Shown: positions 44,615-56,799, counted from the stretch's first letter. The stretch: 60,000 nucleotides of DNA from Strigamia acuminata (GCA_949358305.1 OX442315.1:28424427-28484426), one strand, 5' to 3'. Notes: generated by a model from the sequence alone, not told the origin. Translations and numbers: made by a program.

Positions 44615-45986
44615 GTAAGTATTCTACATGGGTGATCCCCTGATCGCATTTTAACACTCAATTTAACGTGAAATTGTCACCTGTGTATTGACATTTCTTT
44701 AATGAAAATATACTAAGCGTCAACATTGAAAGAAATAGTGACGACCCCGCAGTATGGGTAAAAACGTCACAAATCTTCGATGGATGAGTGACACAATTAT
44801 CAAATTACCCTTTCAAATGCGCTTTCCTTTGTTACCATATTACAAATTCAGCAACAAATTTCGTAACCAAAAATCTCAATAATCTGAAAAATCATACTTA
44901 GCAAAAGTTTCCAATGATAAGATTAATTAATTACAAAGGTCAATTCATCTTGCAATTTATACAGTTTACAATCCGCAAGGTTTTTCCATAACTACGACCC
45001 TAGAAGCAAATAATGATTTGGTTTTACTTTATTCATACACTTGTAAACCGAGCCAAACCAAACCAATTGCAGGGTTAAAAACAAGTACTAATTCGAACTG
45101 ACAAGAGTGTGGAGCCGATCCGATCTGCAACCATCCTTATGCTACTACGCCTACACGTGTCTATTAGTCGTAAATGTATTTTTAATTTCGAATTCCAGCT
45201 ATAACCTTCCGATCAGCTAGCATCAAAACAAGTAAATTATAATAACAAGTCATCATTCAAAAATATAATATGGACACCAGAGAAGTTATTGAAGATCAAT
45301 ATGCAGCACCATTTATTGACCCATATATTCCTAAGCACCAATACGGTAAGTTAAATATCAGAACTAATATGAACAGTGGTTATCGAAAATCAGTGCAAGG
45401 AATTTCGATCAATCATATTAGATGAATTTAAATGAATCGACATTCATTGCACCCTCCAAAATTTCAATTTCTCATTTAAGCCCAAAAATACAAAAATGCA
45501 CCCCGAGATTCTGGGAACGCCTGTGGTTTCGTCTCTGTGATATACAGTCGAAACTCTTTATAACGAATCGTTAGGGACCGGAAAAATCGATTTATTATAA
45601 TGAGAATTCGTTAAAACGAATTAGCTAAAAAAAAAATTAAATTTCACCACAAGCAGCATAATTTATTTATAAACATGGTGATCTTTGTTTGAAAAAAAAT
45701 TCTCAATACAGTCAAAACTCTTTATAACGAATCGCGATGTAACGAATTATCGATACAACGAATTATTAAAAATGATTTGGTTGGCCAGCCATAGAACACC
45801 AAGAACACCATGTTAAATATTTTCGATATAACGAATTTCAATATAACGAATTATTCATTATAACAAACAAGTTTTTATGCACACTGTAATACCCACAAAC
45901 TCTTGTTATAACAAATTTTCAAAACTCACAACATCCGATGCCCACATATAGAAACCAAAGAATAATAAAAAATTTACTGTTTTAAA

Positions 45987-46127
45987 ATGGTTGCCAAACA
46001 AAAAGTAATTTTGATTCAGGACAAGTTGAACATTATTAATGCCATTGACAAGACGCCATCAGTTGTAGCAGATGGGTTTAATTTGTCCCGTTCTACAACT
46101 TTCAACTATTCTACAGAATTGGGATAA
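45987..46127 (+). pseudogene. Pogo/CENP-B-type transposase N-terminal fragment
   Basis: 46 codons from ATG, MVAKQKVILIQDKLNIINA..., then a stop. The pattern K..LI..KL.II.AI...PS.VA..F.LSRST fits the psq/CENP-B N-terminal HTH of pogo transposases. The catalytic part is missing. Confidence 0.7.
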
Positions 46128-46330
46128 AGTTAACATGAAACTTGCATGTATATGAATAAATAATATTATTTTTGATAAAATTTATTTTTTTAGCTAATTT
46201 GTTTTAACGAACTCTCGTTATAATTATTATAACGAATCGACTTTTCCAGTCCCTTGCGATTCGTTAGAAAGAGTTTCGACTGTTTCTTATTAATATTAAA
46301 AATAAAATTTTCTGGTGCATTGCATATGTA

Positions 46331-46418
46331 TTACAGTTGATGGCTTCTTGCCATTGTCGATGGCATTAATAATGTTCAACTAGTCCTGAATCAAAATTGC
46401 CTTTCCTTTGGCAGCCAT
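46331..46418 (-). pseudogene. Second pogo/CENP-B HTH fragment, opposite strand
   Basis: The minus strand reads MAAKGKAILIQD, then a stop in place of the K seen in the first fragment, then LNIINAIDNGKKPSTV. Confidence 0.65.
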
Positions 46419-46570
46419 TTTAAAACAGGAAATTTTTCATTTTTTATTTTTCATTTGGTCATTTGGTCTTTTGACAGAAAAAAAAACCAAAAGACTAAAA
46501 AGATCAAAAAGTTCAAAAAAATAAAAAAAAAAAAAAAGATTAAAAAGACCAAAAAAGACCAAAAAAAGGA

Positions 46571-47670
46571 CTAAAAATGATCAAAAATGATCAAAAATGA
46601 TCAAAAATGATCAAAAATGATCAAAAATGATCAAAAATGATCAAAAATGATCAAAAATGATCAAAAATGATCAAAAATGATCAAAAATGATCAAAAATGA
46701 TCAAAAATGATCAAAAATGATCAAAAATGATCAAAAATGATCAAAAATGATCAAAAATGATCAAAAATGATCAAAAATGATCAAAAATGATCAAAAATGA
46801 TCAAAAATGATCAAAAATGATCAAAAATGATCAAAAATGATCAAAAATGATCAAAAATGATCAAAAATGATCAAAAATGATCAAAAATGATCAAAAATGA
46901 TCAAAAATGATCAAAAATGATCAAAAATGATCAAAAATGATCAAAAATGATCAAAAATGATCAAAAATGATCAAAAATGATCAAAAATGATCAAAAATGA
47001 TCAAAAATGATCAAAAATGATCAAAAATGATCAAAAATGATCAAAAATGATCAAAAATGATCAAAAATGATCAAAAATGATCAAAAATGATCAAAAATGA
47101 TCAAAAATGATCAAAAATGATCAAAAATGATCAAAAATGATCAAAAATGATCAAAAATGATCAAAAATGATCAAAAATGATCAAAAATGATCAAAAATGA
47201 TCAAAAATGATCAAAAATGATCAAAAATGATCAAAAATGATCAAAAATGATCAAAAATGATCAAAAATGATCAAAAATGATCAAAAATGATCAAAAATGA
47301 TCAAAAATGATCAAAAATGATCAAAAATGATCAAAAATGATCAAAAATGATCAAAAATGATCAAAAATGATCAAAAATGATCAAAAATGATCAAAAATGA
47401 TCAAAAATGATCAAAAATGATCAAAAATGATCAAAAATGATCAAAAATGATCAAAAATGATCAAAAATGATCAAAAATGATCAAAAATGATCAAAAATGA
47501 TCAAAAATGATCAAAAATGATCAAAAATGATCAAAAATGATCAAAAATGATCAAAAATGATCAAAAATGATCAAAAATGATCAAAAATGATCAAAAATGA
47601 TCAAAAATGATCAAAAATGATCAAAAATGATCAAAAATGATCAAAAATGATCAAAAATGATCAAAAATGA
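46571..47670. repeat. (TCAAAAATGA)109 decamer array
   Basis: After one variant unit (CTAAAAATGA, 46571-46580), 109 units of TCAAAAATGA follow with no visible variation to 47670. Each unit has one A5 tract and, across the junction, a TGATCA site. It is inside the pogo-like element. Confidence 0.99.
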
Positions 47671-49375
47671 CTTTCAAATGACCTCCAAATGACCCAAAAA
47701 GACCTCCAAATGACCCCAAAATGACCCTCAAAATGACCTCCAAATGATCCTAAATGATCTCCAAATGATCTTTAAATGATCCCCAAACAACCTTCAAACG
47801 ACCCCCAAACTATCCCCAAACGACTTTCAAACAATCCCCAAACAACTCCCAAACGACCTTCATGCAATCCCCAAACGACCTTTAAACAACCCCCAAACAA
47901 CCTTTAAACAAACTTTAAACGACCCCCAAATGACCTTCAAATGAGTCCCAAACAACCTTCAAATGACCTTTAAACAACCTCCAAACGACCCCCAAACAAA
48001 CTTCAAACAACCTTCAAACAATCCCCAAACGACCTTCAAACAACCCTCAAACAACTCCCAAACGATCCCCAAACAACCTTCAAACGACCCTCAAATAACC
48101 TTCAAACAACCCCCAAATGACTTCCAAACGACCTTCAAACAACCCCGAACAAACTTTAAACAACTCCCAAACGACCCCCAAACAACCTTCTAACAACCTT
48201 CAAACGACCCCCAAATGACCTTCAAACAACCCCCAAACGACTTCCAAACTACTATCAAATGACTCCAAACGACCCCCAAACAACCTTTAAACGACCCCCA
48301 AACAACCTTCAACAACCCCCAAACGACCCCCAATGACCCTTAAACGATCCCAAAAACAACTTTTAAATGATCTCCAAACGACCTTTAAACGATCCCCAAA
48401 CAACCTTCAAACAACCTTTAAACGACCCTCAAACAACTCCCAAACGACCCTAAAAACGACCTAAAAATGACCCCCAAATGACCTTCAAACAACCTCCAAA
48501 TGACTTCCAAACGACCCCAAACAAACTTTAAACGACTCCCAAACAACCTTTAAACAACCTTCAACGACCCCCAAACAACCTTCAAATGACCTTAAAACGA
48601 CCCTCAAAGGACCTTAAAACGCCCCAAATGACCTTCAAACAACCCCCAAATGACTTCCAAAGGACCTTCAAATGACCCCAAACAAACTTTAAACGACTCC
48701 CAAACAACCACCAAACAACCTTTAAACAATCCCCAAACGACCTTCAAACGACCCCCAAACGACCTTCAAACGACCCTCAAAGGACCTTCAAACGACCCCC
48801 AAAAAACCTGCAAACAACCTTCAACAACCTTCATACGACCTTTAAACGACCTTCAAACGACCCTCAAAGGACCTTAAAACGCCCCAAATGACCTTCAAAC
48901 AACGCCCAAATGACTTTTAAACGACCTTCTAATGACCCCAAACAAACTTTAAACGACCCCCAAACGACCTTCAAACGATTTTTATACGATCCCCAAACGA
49001 CCTTCAAACAACCCCCAAACAACCTTCAAACGACCCTCAAAGGACCTTCAAACGACCCCCAAAAAACCTGCAAACAACCTTCAACAACCTTCATACGACC
49101 TTTAAACGACCTTCAAACGACCCTCAAACGACCTCCAAATGACCTTCAAACAACCCCCAAATGACTTCCAAACGACCTTCAAATGACCCCAAACAAACTT
49201 TAAACAACTCCCAAACGACCTCCAAACAACCTTTAAACGACCCCCAAACGACCTTCAAACGACCCTCAAAGGACCTTCAAACAACCCCCCAAACAACCTT
49301 CAAACGACCCCCAAATGATTCCCAAACAACCCCCAAACGATCCCCAAATCATTCAAATGACCCCCAAATTTAGGT
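47671..49375. repeat. Degenerate 11-mer satellite (CAAACGACCTT / CAAACAACCCC)
   Basis: About 1.7 kb of ~11-bp units, a mix of CAAACGACCTT, CAAATGACTTC and CAAACAACCCC, with some higher-order repetition (for example 48770-48870 resembles 49020-49120). It begins directly at the end of the decamer array with ATGAC-containing units, so it may be an older derivative. Because 11 is not a multiple of 3, all frames repeat an 11-residue KQPSNDPQTTF-type pattern; the resulting frames are not genes. Confidence 0.95.
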
Positions 49376-50253
49376 GATCCATTGATTTGGGGGGCTGGTA
49401 CTAAATTTTTAATCGGCCGTATTTAATAATTTAATCGAGTCCAATCAAAATAAAGAGATGACCAATGATGTCCATTGGATTCTGCACAAGGTCCAATGAT
49501 AAATTTTGCTGGTCCATTGATTTGGGGGACTGACATCAAGTTGGTCCCCCAAGAGAAAAGTTGAAAATGTGATAGGAACTAAGTGAGTCCAATCAAAACA
49601 AATGACAGTTCCATTCAGTCCATTGAAAGGGCTATCTAATCCAATAATTTTTTGTGTTTGGACATATATTTGGAGGGACCAACTTAACGAAGATCGATAA
49701 TTCGTTATATCGCGATTCGTTATACAGAGTTTCTACTGTATTACTATTGACCAATTTGATTTCTAAGGAGCTATACATACTAATTTAACTTTGTAAATAT
49801 TAGGTCCCGATTACATCATCCCTACAACTGAATACAGGACTTCGATTCCCGATGGTGCTATTCGAATTGATGTGCCTCAGAACTGTGATCCTACATACTT
49901 ACCAGAATCAGTAGTGTCACTTTTTCGTAGAGCAGTTAAAAACAGTCCGGAGAAGATTGCGATAACAACAAAAAGGAATGATAAATCAGTCAAATGGAGT
50001 TACTTACAGTATTTGAATGATGTTGAGACGGCTGCTAAAGGTTTTATAAAAGTAAATACCATAAATAAAGTACGCTTGAAACTGAAATTTAACAGAGTAG
50101 AAAGCTAGATTACAATAAGTCCGGATCTCAGAGAGAACCGGTCAATCTCACATTGATTACACCACTAAACAATTGTTTTTACCCTCTCGTTAAATTTTTA
50201 CAAGAACAATAAGCATTTCCAATGAAAACAATTATTTCAATGTTATTTTTTAA

Positions 50254-50875
50254 CACTAGAACGGCCAGACCGGTCATTTTGACCGGAAATGCTGTTTAAA
50301 ACAGCAGCAGCAATAAACCCAATGGGTTTACGATGCTGCTAATTTGCGACTTTAGCTGATTTATGATGCTTTATATCATAAATCATCGAAAGTTGCATTT
50401 ATCTTAAGAAATAATAAAAAAAAAGTGAATTGACCTAGAACGGCCGAAACCGGTCAAAATAACCGGTTGAAATCACCTGAACAATACGTCCACCAAATTG
50501 CACTAAACGTGCACCAAACGTGCACAATACGTGCATACAACGTTTTGGCATCAAACTGATTCAGTAACACGCGAAACATGCGAAGAAAATACCAAAACAA
50601 AATTGATGGTTTTTATAAAATCTGATAAAATTAAAAACGGAAATTTAATTTGATCAGGTTTTATAATAACCATCAATTTTTGTTTTGGTATTTTCTTCGC
50701 ATATTTCGCGTGTTACTAAATCCATTTGATGTCAAAACGTTGTATGCCCGTATTGTGCACGTATTGTGAAAGTATTTTGCACATTTGGTGCACGTATTGT
50801 TCACGGAATTGAAAACCGGTCATTTTGACCGGTTTTGGCCGTTCTAGGTAGGCGGAAATTCCGGCCGTTCTAGTG
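50254..50875. mobile_element. piggyBac-type MITE in copy F intron 2
   Basis: The ends CACTAGAACGGCC and GGCCGTTCTAGTG are flanked by TTAA on both sides (50250-50253 and 50876-50879), the diagnostic piggyBac target. Subterminal CCGGTCATTTTGACCGG palindromes and a large central foldback (about 50580-50710) are present. No coding gene. Confidence 0.9.
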
Positions 50876-51294
50876 TTAAAATAATACAATGATGTTAATT
50901 CTTTATTACTTTATAGCTTGGTCTTATACCTTTTCACGGTGTTTCAATTTTAAGTAACAATTCTCCTGAATGGGTAATATCTTATTTAGCAGCTATATTC
51001 TGTGGGTAAGTAATCTAACTTCTATTACAAAGTATTAAACTTATATCTACGCATTTCATTTCCACTGCAATTATACAGCCTATAATTTAATATATTTCAT
51101 TCTGCAGAGGCTTTGCTGTAGGAATATACACAACAAATTCGTCTGAAGCGTGTTACCATATACTCAATGATAGCTCTGCTAACATTCTTTTAGTGGAAAA
51201 TGAACATCAATTGGAAAAAATTAAAGGCATACGACATAAATTAGCGAATTTAAAGGCAATCGTCCTATTAAACGGGCAGCCAAATCAAGACAAT

Positions 51295-51843
51295 AGTGAG
51301 TTTGCGGTTGCCAATTGTTCCTTATAATTATGAGTTACAAGCTCATAATTATAATTATAATTCCTTCCTGGATTAGGCACTTGCGGTACAACAAATATAT
51401 TTTATAAATTATACTTATAAATACCATGTGAACAGTACAAATCCCTTGCATGTAATGGTAGAACAAATCCATATGCAAAAGAAAATGAAAATCTGTAGTT
51501 TTACTAATTTGACATTTTTCAGACATTAAATTGTCTTCCAGTTTATTTATTTGCTTACCTGGAATGATTTTAGTTGTTTCTATCCTTCGATGGCAGAAAG
51601 AAATTGTGATTAAGGCTGAATGTTGAAACAGGTCAGGCAGCCATTTTGAAATCCCATTAGCACCATCAGTGCCATTTGCAATAGTGGGAGGAGCCTCAAA
51701 TAGTGTTAAGCGATCTGATTGGCTCCCTTATTTTACAAAATAGTGTAAAAGTTGAGGAGTTACGTTATGTTAGAAACTCATTTTTATAATTATGAGCTTG
51801 TAACTCATAATTATAAGGAACAATTGGCAACCGCAAACTCACT
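51295..51843. mobile_element. MITE 1 of the pair in copy F exon 4
   Basis: The ends AGTGAGTTTGCGGTTGCC and the inverse enclose 549 bp. Near each end is an internal hairpin (TTATAATTATGAG / CTCATAATTATAA). AAT precedes it (51292-51294). Confidence 0.85.
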
Positions 51844-52015
51844 ATTAATGTTTGAAATATTTTATAGCACCTACAAGAAGTTGGTATGAAAATAAAACAT
51901 TCTTTCACAATAAAAGGTATTTTTTTATTGCATGGCAATTAAATTTATATTTAATTAGTGACTACTGTCAAAAATCAAAAAAAAAAATTAAAATAAAAAA
52001 CAAATTGCAAACAAT

Positions 52016-52539
52016 AGTGAGTTTGCGGTTGCCAATTGTTCCTTATAATTATGAGTTACAAGCTCATAATTATAATTATAATTCCTTCTTGAAATAGGCA
52101 CTTGCGGTACAATAAATATATTTTATAAATTATACTTATAAATACCATGTAATGGTAGAACAAATCCCAAAGCAAAAGAAAATGAAAATCTGTAGTTTTA
52201 CTAATTTGACAGTTTTCAGACATGAAACTGTCTTCCAGTTTATTTATTTGTTACCTGGAATGATTTTAGTTGTTTCTATCCTTCGATGGCAGAAAGAAAT
52301 TGTGATTGAGGCTGATTGTTGAAACAGGTCAGGCAGCCATTTTGAATTCCCATTAGCACCATCAGCGCCATTTGCAATAGTGGGAGGAGCTTCAAATAGT
52401 GTTAAGCAATCTGATTGGCTCCCTTATTTTACAAAATAGTGTAAAAGTTGAGGAGTTACGTTATGTTATAAGTCCATTTTTATAATTATGAGCTTGTAAC
52501 TCATAATTATAAGGAACAATTGGCAACCGCAAACTCACT
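52016..52539. mobile_element. MITE 2 of the pair in copy F exon 4
   Basis: 524 bp, nearly the same sequence and orientation as MITE 1, lacking a short internal segment. AAT flanks it on both sides (52013-52015 and 52540-52542). A 172-bp spacer (51844-52015) of unknown origin separates the two. Confidence 0.85.
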
Positions 52540-53067
52540 AATGTTATTTCAGTACGATTTATAATATTACAAAGTAAAAAAAAAAAATTACTAAAAAAAC
52601 TCTTACCTTTGAACCAACCAGTGGCAAGAATTGCTTCAAATTGGCAAATCCTTAGATGATGAAGTTTTGGAGAAACGCATTAAAGGACTAGCAGTTAACC
52701 AATGTTGCAGTCTCATTTACACGGTATTGGATAAATAACCTACAATAATGAGTTTTATAAAATAAGTAATTGTTTTCTTTTTTCAGTCCGGAACAACTGG
52801 AAATCCAAAAGGAGTAATGCTGTCGCACGATAATGTAAAACCTTTTAAAAAACATATAGTGCAATGTACTCTGTGGTCAGGACATAGCACTGTCCGGACA
52901 GGTTTGATGGCTCCCAATCCCAACCAATACCCTGCAGTATTAAATTCGACAAAAATTTAAATTGTGAGATGGGGAAAAACAATTCGATGCCAGAGAATCA
53001 GTATTTTATGGCAAATTGTGTAATTTTTAAATACTTTAATCTAGACATGTCCAAACTAGAGAGTAGT

Positions 53068-53556
53068 ACCTTGTTTACACCAAGGTTTTGGATCTCATTC
53101 GAAGCTGCGGATATAGATCCATGATCGGTGTAAACACTGACCTGTTCACGGATCTAATTCCGTGTGCCCACAACTCGGTTCGGCAATTGGATCCGGATTG
53201 GAAACAGACTGTGCAGGCACAAGTCTGTAGCTATCCATTGTTCGCACAATTCGATAACAAAATCCAAAAACCGTTTCATGTATTTGTACATTTAGATTTG
53301 AGTATTAGCATATTTAAAAAATAAATTTAAAAAATAAATTAATAACAATGAAAATGAATAAATTCGAATCATGTTGGCAGCTGGTGTGGCGAGGTGTTCC
53401 TAAAACCTGTTGCTACTATAACCCAGTTTTGTTTGATTGAATCAACTTTTTTGTGTGAACACAACATCATCTGGGTGAATATTGGAAATTGGTTCAGCTG
53501 GATCTGATGGGGTGGATCAGATCCAGCCAAACTACATCCGTTGGTGTAAACAAGGT
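53068..53556. mobile_element. MITE in copy F intron 6
   Basis: ACCTTGTTTACACCAA (53068-53083) is mirrored by TTGGTGTAAACAAGGT (53541-53556). Internal GGATCTGATGGGGTGGATCAGATCC hairpin-like words occur. Copy E intron 6 lacks it. The target duplication is unclear. Confidence 0.7.
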
Positions 53557-55303
53557 TCTGCAGACCAAAGAACTTTCTAGGTCTCGTCCTACGTCCGGAC
53601 CACACAGAATACTGTATACTGTAGCTATACGTAGTAAATTCTATAAATAATTAAAATATCTCAGGTCATTAGCATGGTAAAGTCAAACAATTACGAAATA
53701 TGGCACTTTCCTAAGTTTGGAAGATTTCTCTCTTATTTACCACTGAGTCACATAATGGCAATGGTAGGTAAAAATGAGACATGTACGGCAACTACATTTG
53801 AAATAATATATTTAATCAAATTTTTCAGACTACAGATATTTTATTGGCCATTTTGACTGAATCAACTGTTAATTTTGCCAGACCAAATGCACTTAAGGTA
53901 TAACTCTTGCTATCCAGTTTAATCTGATTTAACAATTTCAAGGCTTAAAACATTAAAGAGATATAACTGAAGATTTGATCGAATATAAGCCCACGTTTTT
54001 CGCGGGAGTTCCACGCATATTTGAAAAATTTAAAGTTAAAATGGAAGTAATGGAAACTTATTTAAGCCCCGAGAAAAAACATCAGATAGCGTCAGCTCGT
54101 AACCAAAAAGACTCAGCTACGATTTTTAACGATTTGAAAACAGCAATGGGATTTGATAAAACTCAACTTTTTATGAGCGCAGGCGCACCAATTTCAATTA
54201 ACGTACTCGAATTCTTTCAAAGTTATGGCATCACCATATTAGAAGCATACGGACTCAGTGAATCAAGTGGTAAATTATTCTCAATGAATTAAATTTATAC
54301 TATTAGTAATAACTCACATTTAGGTGCTCATATATCAAATGCCCAAGAGTATAATCGTTTGGGTAGTATTGGAAATATTGATAATTTGAAAAACTTTGAA
54401 ATAAAAATTTTAAATCCAGACAGTGATGGTTCAGGCGAGGTATAACAATTAACCGATTCTTTGCTTGAATAGGTATTGAAATTTTATGTATTTAGATTAT
54501 GTTGAGTGGTCGAAATATATTCATGGGTTATTTGAACTTGGAAGAACAAACTACAGAAACTTTAGACGAGGATAATTGGTTGCATACCGGAGACATTGGA
54601 AAAATTGACAAAGATGGTTTCCTCTTTATTACAGGACGCATCAAAGGTGTATTTTTAATATTTACCCACATAAAAACAATTAATTAATAAACAAATATTT
54701 GTTTCAGAATTGATAATTACGGCAGGAGGAGAAAACATTGCGCCTATACTAATAGAGGAACATGTTAAAAAACTGCTTCCGGTGCTTAGCAATTGCATGC
54801 TCATTGGCGACAAACGAAAATACCTGACTATGTTGCTCACTTTAAATGTATCGACGACAACGATTACTTTTGCTAGTTTCATCAATTTAATCTTTTTCAT
54901 TTTTTATTTCAAAGACCAAAGTAAATTCAGATACAATGGAGCCAATTGACGAGCTGAATGTGACTGCCGTTGAGTGGTGTAACTCAGTGGGCAGTACAGC
55001 TAAACGCGTATCAGAAATTTTGCACTCCAAAGATCCGAAAGTGATGGCTGCAATCCAAAGAGGAATCGACGAATACAATGAAAAATTTGCAATATCGGGA
55101 GCTCAAAAAATTCAAAAGTGGACAATTTTATCGCAAGATTTTTGTATTCACAACGGCACTCTTGGTACACAACGTAACACGACTGGAATGAATAAATATG
55201 ATTTTCTCAAAACAATATTCTTTCAGGTCCCACTTCCAAACTGAAACGCCCAGTTGCTATTAATAAATATGCTGACATCATAGAAGCTATGTATTCATCA
55301 TAA

Positions 55304-56799
55304 ATTCAAAAATTGCTATTAATTACTGAATTGAATAAATTCCACGCTACTGTAATTCCCAAACGTAAGCTAGTGGCTACAAAGATTTTAACAAAAATGA
55401 TGTGCGCACGTATACTAAACAAGATTAGAGGAAAACACCAATAAACATTGCCAACAATACGAACAAATAGTAGTTATTATTGAATTTGTAACACTACCAG
55501 AACAACTGTACAAGCAATGCAAATCGTTATCTCTGAACACGTGCTATAATGATATTGGCTGAAGATTTCATGCACAAACTCCAGGAGGAGGAAATTCGAC
55601 TAAAGATAAAATACTGAAATAGGCTTAAAAGCATTAAAAATAAACCACCAATTTATTACCCACCAAGAACGAAACAAATTAAACTCATCTGCTACAATTG
55701 ATGGCTTCTTGCCATTGTCAATGGTATTAATAATGTTCAACAAGCTTGACCGAGCACTACCGCCCTCTATAATTATTAGCAGCAATATTTTTTTGACGAG
55801 TTGTTATTATTAAGCTCGCTTCCAAATATTGTTTTGTTTATTCCGACAAAAGGCACTGGTTTTATATTTTAATATTCATAAAATTAAATTCCCGTATAAA
55901 TTCCATGTCTTGCTAATATAATGAAGCAAAATTATACAGTAATTACGTATATTGAGGAAATGAATGTTAACTTATGGCTTGTCTAAATTTTCCAACCAAG
56001 ATCAGTACTTTCAAAGACATAAACCAGGGGTTCACCATCGCCACCGTATACATCTTGAACTTTGAATTCAGATATAATATCTTACACCCTCGATCAAATC
56101 GTCATTTTGCTGGATGCGAAAGCAGCATGCAGCAAACATTAAGGGTAAGTATTCTACATGGGTGATCCCCTGATCGCATTTTAACACTCAATTTAACGTG
56201 AAATTGTCACCTGTGTATTGACATTTCTTTAATGAAAATATACTAAGCGTCAACATTGAAAGAAATAGTGACGACCCCGCAGTATGGGTAAAAACGTCAC
56301 AAATCTTCGATGGATGAGTGACACAATTATCAAATTACCCTTTCAAATGCGCTTTCCTTTGTTACCATATTACAAATTCAGCAACAAATTTCGTAACCAA
56401 AAATCTCAATAATCTGAAAAATCATACTTAGCAAAAGTTTCCAATGATAAGATTAATTAATTACAAAGGTCAATTCATCTTGCAATTTATACAGTTTACA
56501 ATCCGCAAGGTTTTTCCATAACTACGACCCTAGAAGCAAATAATGATTTGGTTTTACTTTATTCATACACTTGTAAACCGAGCCAAACCAAACCAATTGC
56601 AGGGTTAAAAACAAGTACTAATTCGAACTGACAAGAGTGTGGAGCCGATCCGATCTGCAACCATCCTTATGCTACTACGCCTACACGTGTCTATTAGTCG
56701 TAAATGTATTTTTAATTTCGAATTCCAGCTATAACCTTCCGATCAGCTAGCATCAAAACAAGTAAATTATAATAACAAGTCATCATTCAAAAATATAAT
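55304..56799. other. Intergenic, copy F to copy G
   Basis: Same content as 43774-45269: a pogo HTH fragment on the minus strand (55669-55749) and the candidate UTR donor (GT at 56145). No gene. Confidence 0.5.
55334..55339 (+). terminator. Candidate polyadenylation signal, copy F
   Basis: AATAAA 31 bases past the stop, identical to copy E. Confidence 0.4.

Larger units (their letters stand above)
43774..45269. other. Intergenic, copy E to copy F
   Basis: No complete gene. It holds a relic of a pogo-type HTH (44139-44219, minus) and a block (44400-45269) also found upstream of copies E and G. The block includes a conserved strong donor AAGG|GTAAGT (GT at 44615) and an acceptor CCAG at 45198, which could bound a 5' UTR intron. 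Confidence 0.5.
42874..47670. repeat. Segmental duplication, left copy
   Basis: Runs from exon 10 of copy E through its 3' end, the E-F intergenic region, exon 1 of F and the start of the pogo-like element. It matches 54404-59200 at a constant offset of 11,530 bp with no difference seen by eye. The last difference to the left is at 42873/54403, in exon 10. Confidence 0.9.
45545..49738. mobile_element. Pogo-like element carrying satellite arrays, in copy F intron 1
   Basis: The left end CAGTCGAAACTCTTTATAAC and the right end (inverse of CAGTAGAAACTCTGTATAAC) are flanked by TA (45543-45544 and 49739-49740). Joining the flanks gives the uninterrupted intron 1 sequence of copy E (near 39560). 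Inside are further copies of the same ends (left-type at 45709, right-type ending at 46285), so at least two pogo-like elements are nested or recombined. The rest is two satellite arrays. No full transposase. Confidence 0.75.
45270..55303 (+). pseudogene. ACSBG: ACSBG-family acyl-CoA synthetase, copy F (disrupted)
   Basis: All 14 exons are recognisable: 45270-45345, 49804-50051, 50917-51005, 51108-51294 plus 52543-52551, 52622-52723, 52787-52834, 53665-53763, 53829-53897, 53957-54269, 54324-54439, 54496-54646, 54708-54847, 54915-55164, 55227-55303. Exon 4 is split by 1248 bp of MITE sequence nine bases before its end. Reading through meets a stop about a dozen codons in, and the GTGAGT at the MITE edge would shift the frame if used as donor. 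The exon 9 acceptor TTTAG|GG of copy E is TTAA|AG here, and the nearest AG costs two bases. Motif residues are otherwise kept ([23 protein letters not shown]). Probably a recent pseudogene, or expressed as a fragment. Confidence 0.8.

Noticed and set aside
44444-44635. 63-aa frame upstream of copy F, repeated upstream of G
   Set aside because: The same region upstream of copy E has indels that break the frame, so conservation is at DNA level, more like a UTR or promoter.
46571-47670. CRISPR-like array
   Set aside because: Units are contiguous with no spacers, and the DNA is eukaryotic. It is a simple satellite.
47963-49373. Several + frames rich in KQPSNDPQTTF repeats
   Set aside because: They come from the 11-mer satellite; an 11-bp unit repeats as an 11-residue pattern in every frame. 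No start context, splice structure or homology.
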